From contig JANBPK010001371.1 of the NCBI GenBank assembly GCA_027579435.1, positions 1 to 18,940 of the forward strand: DNA of 18,940 bases. Reading direction: 5' to 3'. Position 1 is the stretch's first letter, and each line of letters starts with the position of its first letter. The notes below the pieces were generated by a model, which was not told where the DNA came from, made no database searches, and was given only the letters and a program-made list of their open reading frames with translations. Both the position numbers and the translations under genes were made by a program. This document shows, piece by piece, positions 1 to 10,023 of the stretch. This stretch comes from Candolleomyces eurysporus. Its lineage: Eukaryota > Basidiomycota > Agaricomycetes > Agaricales > Psathyrellaceae.

Positions 1-104
1 AGTAGAGTGTCGGTCGGTTCCTGCAGCATCCGATATATCATGTTTTGGAAGCACCGTGGCCCAAAACATTCTAAAGAGAGATGGGCCAGCGTCGGCCCTT
101 CTAG

Positions 105-575
105 CAACACTTTCGCAAGTTCAGAGCTTGCCAGTTGACAACCCAAACTCGGATAGTGGCACTTGCAATTGCCAGGGTTCATAACCATTTCAAGCGTCTT
201 GGGCACGTTCCCGGCCTTTTGGAACCAGGATACAATGTCGATGTAGGACAACGGTCCTTCGATTTGGAGGTGGTCCCACAGATGGTGGGTCAGCTTCACG
301 GCGTCATACCAGCTCCTGCAGACGAGGCCCAAGTTGGAGAGGTTTCGCTTATGTGCTTGAGTCCTAGCACAAGGTACGACGAAGAAGAAGATCTCTCCCA
401 AGATCTCCAAAGGCATTTTGCGAACGGCGGAGGAAACGGCGTGGTAACTTTGGAGCAGCTCCTCAAGGCTTCGAAGCTTCGATTGAAGAAGGGATATTTC
501 ATCTGTCAGGAAGCTGATTTCGGCTTCAAGAAAAGGGATCTCGTGGCATTGTGGAGTGTCATTGCTGGAAAATAG
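105..575 (+). CDS. 3' part of unrecognised protein gene (partial)
   Basis: A reading frame stays open from about 105 to the TAG at 573-575 and encodes roughly 155 residues with a normal mix of charged and hydrophobic residues. These include IARVHNHFKRLGHVPGLLEP near the start and a charged RYDEEEDLSQDL stretch in the middle, and the frame ends in LVALWSVIAGK. There is no ATG near its left end, and an in-frame stop at 102-104 closes it. A different frame is open from position 2 to about 182 and also looks coding (for example SALLATLSQVQSLPVDNP). The two overlap, so the gene either has an intron that I cannot place, carries a frameshift, or is decaying. I do not recognise the family. It is the terminal part of a gene that begins left of the window. 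Confidence 0.4.
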   Translation, partial: QHFRKFRACQLTTQTRIVALAIARVHNHFKRLGHVPGLLEPGYNVDVGQRSFDLEVVPQMVGQLHGVIPAPADEAQVGEVSLMCLSPSTRYDEEEDLSQDLQRHFANGGGNGVVTLEQLLKASKLRLKKGYFICQEADFGFKKRDLVALWSVIAGK

Positions 576-682
576 TCTTGCAAGAATCGGAGGGACTGGC
601 ATGAGAGAGGGAGAGAATTCAACGTGGAAGCAAGAGCTTCGTTTGACAGCAAAGCGAATTGGGACTCCCACGAAGATGCACG

Positions 683-687
683 AAAAA
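683..687 (-). terminator. RNA polymerase III T-run terminator
   Basis: On the minus strand a run of five T lies three bases past the discriminator position of the tRNA-Glu-like gene. This is the usual Pol III stop and supports transcription of that gene as a tRNA unit. Confidence 0.55.
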
Positions 688-689
688 CT

Positions 690-765
690 TTCGGATACGG
701 GGAATCGAACCCCGAGCTGCCGCGTGAGAGGCGGCAATGTTAGCCGTTAGTCATCAGCAAACCGA
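690..765 (-). tRNA. tRNA-Glu (CTC), possibly degenerate
   Basis: Read on the minus strand, the anticodon arm has the stem GCCGC/GCGGC around the loop CTCTCAC, giving anticodon CTC for glutamate codon GAG. The T arm CGGGG-TTCGATT-CCCCG contains a perfect B box (GGTTCGATTCC). The 3' acceptor strand is TATCCGA with discriminator A, followed by a T5 terminator. The 5' half is odd. The acceptor strand TCGGTTT leaves two mismatches against TATCCGA. About three extra bases lie between the acceptor and the D arm, although GATG/CATT can form a D stem around a loop containing GG. The total of 76 nt is longer than the usual 72-73 for tRNA-Glu. It may be a functional but divergent gene or a tRNA pseudogene. 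There is no intron. Confidence 0.6.
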
Positions 766-3070
766 ACAAAAACTTTCGCTCTTTCGGCAACTTTTAAGCT
801 TTTTTTGGTCCATTCCCCCGCCAAATTTGGCTGAGCTTTTTGCCAAAAATAGAGTCAGCTTTTCGGCTCCTGGCTTTTCAACTTTTTCCCGCTTAAAGGC
901 GTGTGGGGGCGTGTGAAAAAGGCCAAAAGTAAAAATTAGGTTTACTGATGTACACCATATCCGATACTGACGTTCTAATTCTTAGAACATAAGATCCGAT
1001 TTTGAGGCGCCTGACCTATAGCAATCATCCCCGTGTGTAGAGCCGAAAGCCGAGGATCGAACGAGCACTGAGGCCTGCTAGGACCCTCTGTTATTTACCC
1101 AGGCTGCTTCGTGTTTCCTCCTGTTAAGCAAGGGGCCACTGTATGAATATACGCACTGCGAGGTCGAGAAGATGCGGCGTTACTCCTAGTTAAGATATAT
1201 ATACACTTCAACGGACACGCAATGGACATGCTACGACTCGGAGGACTCGAGTATTACGATGGACCATAGTTCTTTTGGGAAATATATTCTACCCATGCAG
1301 ACGATACAATGAGGAAACGATAAAGATAAGTGACAACTACGAATGTGAGCACAATGAGCGCAATTGTGATGCCAAAGGGTTTGAAGGCCATTCCTCTTCA
1401 GAGCAATCCCTTTTCGGGACCATGGCTATTGCTGTGCCCAGCCGTGGTCTATACCCTGAGTTTATGAAGGATTCAATCCTCTTGGACCAATCAATGCCGT
1501 AGCATTCTCCAGTCATTCGAGCGGCGGAGCCTGCATTAATACCACAACCAACCCTGACGATCATCAGGAAGTCGATGTAGCTCACAGCCCAACAAAGAAG
1601 AAAATGAATTGGGAGAGACCAAATTTCGAGAACCTGTAGATCTTGATGGATATCTCACAGCGTGTCGAATATATCGGGGTCATTCTTCAGTACTGGCGTG
1701 ACGGGTGTAATGGGCACCGGGCTTGAAAAGTGAGCGATCATCCCCGCCAGCCTGCGAGGGTCCAAGTAGCAACCACGAACCCGCGGGATGCGGATGTTCT
1801 CATNAAAAATTCATGGAGAACTCGAGGAGATAACCAAGCTTGTATACACCTTGATGACTGTAGAACTCGACATCGGATTCAATGAGAGCCAGCGTAATGA
1901 AACTAGCCCTGGGAAGAGCAAACAATTGTCGGTTGACCTCCAGGTTTTCCTGTGGAAATCAGTTTCCAAGCATTTAGGAAACATGATGCAGTAGCGTTTG
2001 CGAGCTGCATAGAATTCTGTTCCGGGTGTCAAACTCGGAGTGAAATATGCTTCGTATTGGTATGGCTGCCAAGAGGCTTCAACTGGCGATGATGCAAGGT
2101 GAGTACTCGACTGGGGATCCCTTCGTCAGCTCATTAATGAATAGGTGGCTTCACCGTCAGCCTGAATATGGCTTCAGGCAGCCTTGGACATCAGGTAATG
2201 CATCTTCCCCTGCTCCCCAGGTTTGATTTCACACCAGTGTCCGCTCCATTCGTGCGCATCTCAGCCGAACTTGTTAGATAGCCATCTGTCCCCATTACCA
2301 CTCTCCATGGGAGCTTGAACATTGGTTCTCAAAGATGATTATCCGCAGCGGAAACTCCACTGACCCACCGTTCTGAAAGAGTTTAGCATGGCACAACCGT
2401 GGCTCATAGACCAGTCGCTGGTCAGTGAATATGTCATTGAGGCATCACAGTATTTGTATGTTCCCTTTTGAGGATTCTCACAATGATGTCAAAGGCGGCT
2501 TCTGTCTGCCTAAGACCCCACTTGGGGTTCTAAGGCTCCAACTGCTTACAACACCATACAGGGTAAATACCTTATCCATATCCCAATATCTGTGCGCGGA
2601 TTGAGAAATACACATAGAGCGTGTATTGAGAGTATAGGGTCTTGTATATGGTTGGGTATTTCGGACTATTTGGTGCAGAGTCTTTGTACAATATAAGCTC
2701 AGAAAATGAGCTTCGGGCTCAACAAAGTGCCATGACGGAGAGGTTTCTGGACGTTTTGGTGCTAGGCTCCTATCACATTGTGCCGCTGCTATGATATGGT
2801 ATATCCATAGGTTCTTGAGCAAATACATACGACAAAGAGGTAGTAGTACTGCAGGTACATGACCTCTTGTCGTGTTTCAGCGCGGAATAACCCCTTCTTT
2901 GTGTAACTAAGCATCAAATCGAAGAACTTCCAACATATTCCGGGAACCCTTTCCAAACTATCCCATGACTCTATTTATACGATCGGTATTAACATCTGGG
3001 ATCCACGTGCACATGGCTGGATCTCTTTCGATCTGCGACCAACGGTCGAGGCTTGCTAAAGTAAATACTC
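766..3070. other. Long stretch without a supportable gene
   Basis: The part at 775-950 is rich in AAAAGCT/AGCTTTT-like words and T runs. A TATATATA run lies at about 1196. Between 1275 and 2345 short plus-strand pieces look protein-like, but stops break them every 20-80 codons (frames at 1275-1502, 1788-1994 and about 2050-2345), and one base is undetermined (1804). They may be remnants of an eroded gene. From 2345 to 3070 I see only short random-looking frames, a CCCCT stress-response-like element at 2891-2895 and a CACGTG box at 3004-3009; the last two fall in the trehalase upstream region. Confidence 0.5.
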
Positions 3071-3076
3071 CTATAG

Positions 3077-3083
3077 TATAAAT
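3077..3083 (+). promoter_or_regulatory. TATA-like box of the trehalase gene
   Basis: TATAAAT lies about 42 bp before the first ATG of the trehalase frame. A core-promoter role is inferred from motif and position only. Confidence 0.4.
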
Positions 3084-3124
3084 CAGAGCTTGTGTCTCAA
3101 ACTATCTTCAGCCGCTTCAACGGA

Positions 3125-6062
3125 ATGCCTCAAATGAAGTCGCTTTTGGCGACCAGCAAGTTTTGGCCACTGTTTCTGACTTTCTCCTGGGTTTCTTCCC
3201 AGTCAACGACGACTACCGAGGTGGTCACGACGGCTACACCTAGTCCTTCAGCCTCTTTGGGTTCGCCGTTGCCCTCGCAAGCGGCTTTACCTCCGAGGCA
3301 AGCATGGTGTCCGTCGGATATCTTCTGTTCAGGAGAGGTAACCCGCAAGGTTCAGGCTCCTGAATTTCTCCATGCTAATTGTTCTTATCAGCTTCTTCAA
3401 ACCGTGAATGTTGCTCACCTCTACCAAGATGACAAAACCTTTGTTGACAAGCCCACGAGCAAACCGCCTCGAGAAGTTTTGAACGATTTCCGCAATATTT
3501 CCACAAACACCACTGTCTATGGCCAATTGGTGACTTTCCTGCAGGAGGATTTCACCGGCGAAGGCCAGGAACTGGAAGCAATTACATTGCAAAACTTCAA
3601 CCCCGAACCTGCATTTTTGAGCAATGTTACTGATCCCTTAGTCAAGGCGTTCGCTCAGACAGTGCACGGATTTTGGACGCAACTCGTTCGGAGAACAAAC
3701 TCTTCGGCGCTATGTGGGAATAGCAACCGATGTGAGAGTTCGCTCATCCCTCTCAACCATACCTTTGTCGTACCAGGTCAGTGAGATGGTATGTTTCAAT
3801 CAGGAAGTTTGGCTGACTGCTCATTAAGGTGGAAGGTTCAGGGAGCAGTATTACTGGGACAGTTTCTGGATCGTCGAGGGGCTGTTAGAGTCTGAGCTTT
3901 ACGACATCGCCAATGCCACACTCCAGAACTTCATGGACCAGTTAGATACTATTGGCTTCATTCCCAACGGTGGTCGAATCTACTGTACGTTGTGTTCGGA
4001 TCGTTCACACAAACTTCCAGATTGACGTCATCCTCTCCTTTAGATCTCGACCGATCCCAGCTTCCAGTGTTCATCCAGGTATGCCCCACCTCTGCTCTGA
4101 ATGGAGTCTGTTAACCTTCCATTGTAGATGCTCCATCGTTATGTCACGGTGACTGGTGATAGGAGCATTCTGGCGAGAGCTCTACCCCTGGCTGAGGCGC
4201 GTATTGGCCACCACTGAACTCACCAAAGCGCTGACATTCATTGCAGAAAGAGCTAGCTTGGTGGGATCGCGAGCGATCTATCTCTGTTAGAAGTCCCTTC
4301 ACAAACGATACGCACAAGGTGTATCGTTATTCCGTGACAAATAGTGCGCCCAGGCCGGAGTCCTATTTGACAGGTAACCTGGACACTCCAAAGCTGGATC
4401 TTTGACTGACTCCGTTATACATATATAGATTACACGACAGCCAATGATCCTAATCTACCTTCTCTCAATGAAACGCAACGTGCAGCTTTGTACGCCGAGT
4501 TGGCCAGTGGTGCCGAATCTGGATGGGATTATACCGCTCGGTGGTTCACCCATGGACCAGCAAACGCAACGCTGAGGGATTTGAATGTTCGTCGCACCAT
4601 TGCTGTTGACTTGAACAGTGTCCTTTGTACGTTCTCTCATCTCTTTTATCAAAATTTCCCTTTTTCGATCTGTTTCGAAGATGGAGCACACCTCGCTCTC
4701 GAAGACTTGTACGGAAATAGCAATTCAACTGCCCGGTCGAGACATGTTGCTGCAGCCAACGCACTTCGCGCAGGTGTGCTCGATCTGCTGTGGGATGAAC
4801 AGAAGGTAAGGTTTTCTCTCAAGTTGGTCAAACTGTGACACTAATTTATTCACTTTCAGCTCGCATTCTATGACTTTAACCTAGTCACAAACGCGAGAAA
4901 CCAAATGCTGACAGCAGCAACCTTTTACCCGTTCTGGGTTGGGATCATTCCTGACGAGGTACGCGGGAGTGCACAAGCTGCGTATCAGGCCTTCTCTTCC
5001 ATCCACCTCGTCCTTAATCGCTACAATGGAACGTATCCGGCCACATTTGTCGATACATCCCTACAATGGTAAGGTTATAATATCTCGCGGTCGTTTCATG
5101 ATCTGGGTTGATTTCCTACTACTGACTAGGGACGCACCCAACACCTGGCCGCAGCATCAATACATTGCCTTAAAGGCCTTGCACCGGCTGCCGAGCAACG
5201 TATCCTCAGGACCACTCCCTTCGCGTCCAGATGGCCAGTCCACCTTTGCGCTGCTCCCACCTGGTCAACTGGGTGTGAGCGAGACAGAGCTTCCGGGACA
5301 GCCAATTACAGCGACGCAAAATGCGACCGCAACCGGAGCTGGCGCTGACATTAACCTACTGAACGGCACAGTCACCAACGGTGGGAATGCAAGCACAGGC
5401 TCGGAAAGATGGACGGCTGCGTTGGAAAGAGAACTTGCTAATCGGTATTATGCGAGCGCCTTTTGCAGCTGGTAAGATGACTTTTTCTCGCTCGGGCTCC
5501 GTACTGTGCCTGATTGGCTTGTTCTAGGTATGCAACTGGAGGATCAATCCCAAATCTCTTACCAAGGCGGTCGGACGAAGAGTTGAATGTAACTGAAAGT
5601 ACATCCAGTTCTGGCCATGTAAGTCGTCGCCCTGACCTTATGACCTCGCACGCATGCTCAATACCACTCACTACGAATCCAGATGTTTGAGAAGTTCTCT
5701 AATCTCGACATCGATTCCGCTGGCCGTGGTGGAGAATACACTGTGCAGGTATGTGTTCCTAGAGCATGAGTTTGGCTAATTGTGCTCATGACCGGACTTN
5801 CTTTCTTAACTTTTAGGCTGGGTTTGGCTGGACCAATGGAGTCCTGCTATGGGTGGCCAGTAATTATGGGGATGTTCTTACAGCGCCGCAGTGCCCCAGT
5901 CTCCTGGACGGCGTAGCTGCTGCTGCTGTTGCTGCTCGTCGTGGTGGTCGTGGTCGTAGTGGTGGAAGCTCAAGCGCCAGTGGAGGTACAAGGGTTATGA
6001 CCAGCTGGCCAGCGTTCGCTCTATCCCTCATTGCCGCAACCCTGTCCGGGTTGTTGATCTGA
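3125..6062 (+). CDS. Trehalase, GH37, secreted and probably GPI-anchored
   Basis: Hydrolyses alpha,alpha-trehalose to glucose. Exons: 3125-3776, 3829-3984, 4044-4078, 4128-4196, 4247-4373, 4429-4626, 4681-4805, 4860-5068, 5130-5471, 5528-5618, 5683-5748, 5817-6062, giving 771 residues. Family signatures are present: PGGRFREQYYWDSF at 217-230 and QWDAPNTWP at about 523-531. The catalytic acid is Asp380 in SGWDYTARW. The catalytic base is Glu671 in MFEKF, 15 residues before GGEYTVQAGFGWTNG, the same spacing as in E. coli trehalase, so the enzyme should be active. A signal peptide follows the ATG (a second ATG at 3134 is equally possible). About 17 N-glycosylation sequons, a low-complexity linker around 550-610, and a Gly/Ser stretch before a hydrophobic C-terminus indicate export and GPI anchoring. 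It is longer than animal trehalase (about 580). The boundaries of intron 4 are ambiguous (4197-4246 or 4201-4250). It lies tail to tail with APC2. Confidence 0.96.
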
Positions 6063-6450
6063 GGATTCATCCAGTCACCAGGCCTCTGAATGTCTCAAGC
6101 TGACGGAGGAACCCCGTATCCCACCAAAATTAACGTCTAATGCCTTCAGACTAATGCCTTCAGACCAGCAAGCACCGAGATATCTTTCTTTCGATGTATC
6201 CGAACATGTACTACTACTGCTGTTATCATACAGTACTGACCGTTGAAGCGTTTATGGGCTTTGTGATAGCTCTCTAGAGACCGTGGTTGAGAAGAGTAAT
6301 GCTCAGTTGACGATGTCCAGGTCCGACTGTGAGCCTCTCTTTGTTGCTGTGTAGCACGCGGTAAAGTGTGGGGCACCACGTACTCCACCGGTTTACGGTG
6401 ACTCAAATTATGCACTGTGTTTATTACCAGCCCACTACTTTGATGGAGAT
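6063..6450. other. Convergent 3' intergenic region
   Basis: These 388 bp lie between the stop codons of the trehalase gene (plus) and APC2 (minus) and must hold both 3' UTRs and polyadenylation signals. I see no canonical AATAAA on either strand and no further gene. A near-tandem copy, TAATGCCTTCAGAC, occurs twice at about 6138-6165. Confidence 0.6.
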
Positions 6451-9400
6451 TCACTTGTTCAGTTCCCACATCCCATCCCTACAAACAACCAACCCCTCCC
6501 TCCTCGCCGCCTCCATGAACACCCCAAGGTCTTCGATAGTCTGGTCATAATTCGGCGCGAACTTGAGCATGCTGTGTATACGGTCGAGCGAAAGGCTCCT
6601 GAGGTTCGTGAGCATGCCCTCAATGAACTGTGAAGATCGGGTGAGAAAAGTGAAGGAGAAAGAATTTCCTGTTAGCTCTCGAAAGACGACGCGGAGAGTA
6701 AGCCTGAAACACTCTACCTTCCAATGTATCCGCATTTGCTCTGCCTGGTGCTGCTGAGCAGTCTGCACAGGAGGAAGCGCAGGAACAGCTGACGGGGCTA
6801 CACAGAGAGAACTTCGGTTAGAAATCACAAAATCATCGACTGATGGAAATACGAACCAGGCTCCTCGCTTAACAATCCATCCTCATCCGACGCACCCTCT
6901 TCGGCCCTCTCCAGCAAGACAAACGAGTTCTCGCCCTGCTCTTTGATTACGCCCTTATTTGCCCATGTAGAAAGAGCTTTGACTGCGGAGCTCCTGTCGA
7001 CGTTCCCGACAGCCGAAATGAGTTCGTCGAGGGACCAGACATCTAGTAGAGGCGAAATGAAAAGGCTTAGCATTCACAGGGGAAGAGGTTCTGGGAGTCC
7101 AAACCTTTTTGAGAGAACAGCTCGATGAAAGCGGCCTCCAACGGTGGAACCTCAACCTCCAACGTCCGATCCTCCAGCTCGATCTTGAGATGCACAGTAC
7201 CAAGGTTCGGTATCCATTTGAGCTTCTTATCGGGTTTGAAGACGGTGAATTCGTGGGAGTAGGATTCTTGAAGACTAAAATGGGACAAACCGGTGATTCA
7301 ACAAATCGAACGGAGCGTGATGAAATTCAGGAAGAACGTACTCTTGGAACTGCCCAGGCAGTGCCAACTCACTTGACTCCAACGAAGGCCAGAAATGATG
7401 CGAAATGATCGTAGGATGGACTATACTCTGTATTCCATGTCGACTCGTCAGCTCGCAGACTACCAGGAGATCAAGGTTGCGTACCGAACGCTGCGACTGA
7501 ACGTGACTATCGATTCGTTTCGAATCGGCCATATCCCTAAGCATGACTTCGCAGACTTGCAGAGCAGCTTCGCCAAAGCGGATCTTCAAAATCTCAATGT
7601 TCCTTCGCTGTATAGCAGGATTCAAGAATAGTCAGTCAGAGGGAAAGGGGAATCGTTTGCGTAATGAGAACGAGTGTGAGGCTGGACGAGAGGGAGAAAA
7701 GTAAGAGAAGAGACAACCCACCTCCTTATCCACCCTCGCTACGTCGGACGCATCCGTAATCGCCAGCAACCTCTGCGCGAGCAGCACCTGCAACTCCTTC
7801 ACGAAGAAGTCTTTCGAGTCGTAAATGCTAACAAGTGTACTGAGCACGTCGCTCGGTTTGTTCGCTTTGAATTCTATACGAGAACGAAGGATAATTCGGT
7901 GTCAGCGCTTTCAATTTCATCCCTCAGGGTGAGAATAGAGCGAGAAGGGCAGAGACAGGGGGGAGCGCCCGGTGACCGAACGTCAAGGGGTGAAGGGGAA
8001 GGGATGCCAGCAGGAGGGTGGTCAGAAGGTATGTGAAAGCGTCGTTTTATGACGGGGAGGGGCAAAGAAAAGAGGCAGAGTAAATACACACCAGGCCCAG
8101 CGTCAATGGGTTCCGGCACCCAATTCGCGTCGGTGAAATCTTCGACCTCGGGCTGCTGAATGGGTACAATGGGCTCGTTATCATCTAATAACGAATCTCC
8201 ACTATCTTCATCCCCGACGAGACTTGCTACGATACAACGGATGGTGTCGGGTCTCTCCCTGTCAGTCGTTTGTCCTCATGAGTCGATCGATTGCGGAAAG
8301 AGAGGGAGAGGCAAGGGGGAAGAGGCATGGCGCACCGTAGGTACCGCCTGATCGGGTCCGCCACCTTGAACAAGAGAACGCCTGGAGGGTCTACAAGACG
8401 GAGGCACTTGATAGTCGAGACGTATTGTGTCAGAATGAGCTTAGTGTCGGCGCCGGGGTGTAGGAGTCGTTTGGCGTTCCTATGATACGTGTCAACAAAT
8501 ATGAAGGAGGAGAATCGAAAAGCCTTACGCCTTCCGTAAGGTTTTCACGAGGGCTGCCCCTTGGTCTGTTCGAGCAAGACCTTCCCTGAGGTCTTGTAAA
8601 GCCCCAGTCGAGTCCGGATAGTCGATAATTATATCGAATATTTCCTTCGTCCTGAATCAACGATCGTAAGCTCGAGTGGGTGTATATCGACGGACGAGAC
8701 GCACCGAAGCTCAAAGAGTGTCTTCATGAGGTGGTAATCAAACCGAGACCCAACACCCGCGAGCAAGCCCTGCGCTTCCGTTGCTAAAAGAACGAAGTCA
8801 GGTAAGGCAAAAGGGCGTATATAGATATTCAGATACTTACTATTCGCCGCTCCCCGCACGTAGATTGCCAAGAGCCACGGCAACACCTTGTTGGTCATCC
8901 AAACCCTCAACTCCGGCAACATTGGGTTTGACCAGTTGCCCTCACACGTCTCCAATACATGCCTCTCGATTCGTTCGTACCCAACGGAAGAAATGACGGA
9001 TTCATATCGTCCGAGAAAGCCGAGGGTTTCACAGTGTTGCCAAACGGTGGCGATGGGTGTGCGAGCGGTGAGGCTGTCTGAGGGAGGAAAGTCTTCCGGT
9101 GATAAGGCCCAGCTGACGAGTGCTTTGAAACCCGAAGCGAATGACGGTGGGAGGATGGAGAATAGGCATGTCCGAAAGGTAAAGTCAAAGCCCTTGTAGA
9201 CGGTACCGCCGAGGCTGGTTGTATAGAGAAAGAATTAGCATTTTGTCTTTGGAAGAAGGGATCGACGAACTCTTTTGGTGGTTGCCAGGCTTTGTGCCAA
9301 TCCATGAGTCTCGCAATGAGCATTCTGATCAGTTCGACGTCTTGGTGGACCTGGGAGACAGAGAGCTATCAGAAAGGACCGGTAAACCTGATCGAGCACG

Positions 9401-9900
9401 AACCTCCCAACGGGTCATGTACTCTTTGATTTCATATTCAATGAGCGGGAACGAACGTCGCATGTCCTCTATGAATACCATCAATCTCCACTACAATTCT
9501 ATAACTATCAAAGTTTGATTGACCGAGATAAGTCTCAAGCAGCGTGTGCAGCTGCTTAGACTGGTGAATGGTGCCGAAAGCAGCTATCGACTGCCGCGAT
9601 GCCTCTGGACCTAATTTGCCACTCGGTTAGAACCTTGCAATTGCCAGTGGCAAGAATACTTACGATAACGTTGTTTCATGGTAGAACGGTCCTTTATATC
9701 CTTCGGTCGAAGGTATTCTCTAGCTGCCGTCCATTCCTAACATGGAATTAGATCTCCGTCGTCGTGAAGCATTGTCTGGAATATACCCGGCTGAAACGAG
9801 AAATATCGGGTGGGCCCTCGGACTGGTTAGACAGTAGAAGCTGATTGAATGCTTCATTGAACTTGGTCGTGGTTTGCAGCTTGGATCCAGGAGTAGCCAT
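6451..9900 (-). CDS. APC2: Anaphase-promoting complex subunit 2 (cullin family)
   Basis: Cullin-like scaffold of the APC/C ubiquitin ligase, which binds the RING subunit APC11 and targets cyclins and securin. Exons (plus coordinates, read right to left): 9787-9900, 9664-9736, 9524-9610, 9404-9468, 9271-9350, 8841-9214, 8705-8783, 8529-8651, 8336-8479, 8092-8258, 7722-7873, 7485-7607, 7342-7427, 7105-7274, 6857-7042, 6718-6797, 6451-6627, giving 759 residues (human about 820). Diagnostic segments in order: IFDIIIDYPDS, GADTKLILTQYVSTIKCLR, RYLRERPDTIRCIVASL, NWVPEPIDAGP, LVSIYDSKDFFVKELQVLLA, RRNIEILKIRFGE, VMLRDMADSKRID, NLGTVHLKIELEDRTLEVEV, and the terminal winged helix with MLTNLRSLSLDRIHSMLKF. 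The cullin homology spans about residues 380-675 and the winged helix about 700-759. I chose the ATG at 9898-9900; an in-frame ATG at 9997-9999 would add 33 residues. The intron at 7874-8091 is unusually long (218 nt). Confidence 0.95.
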
Positions 9901-10023
9901 TGCATGCTCGACGCGGTAGTTGATGGAGAACGCGAAACGCGTCGAGAGATGATGTGACCACGAGCCTAGCATTTGGCTCTGTTTGTCTCCATGACACACA
10001 GGGGCTCACCTTCCTCAATCAGC

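Noticed and set aside
556..750. Plus-strand frame of 64 codons over the tRNA
   Set aside because: It runs antisense through the tRNA-Glu-like gene and has no other support.
2478..2828. Minus-strand frame of 116 codons
   Set aside because: No domain, no signal peptide, no splice-consistent neighbours, and a composition like random sequence.
5917..5960. GCTGCTGCTG-like microsatellite
   Set aside because: It encodes the Ala/Arg/Gly-rich part of the trehalase C-terminus; the repeat is short and imperfect, so I do not list it as a separate repeat.
7109..7408. Plus-strand frames opposite APC2
   Set aside because: They are antisense shadows of APC2 exons, which are fixed by strong family similarity.
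7874..8119. Minus-strand frame through the long APC2 intron
   Set aside because: The flanking exons join in frame to a conserved APC2 segment only if this stretch is removed; the frame inside is low-complexity and Pro/Ser-rich.
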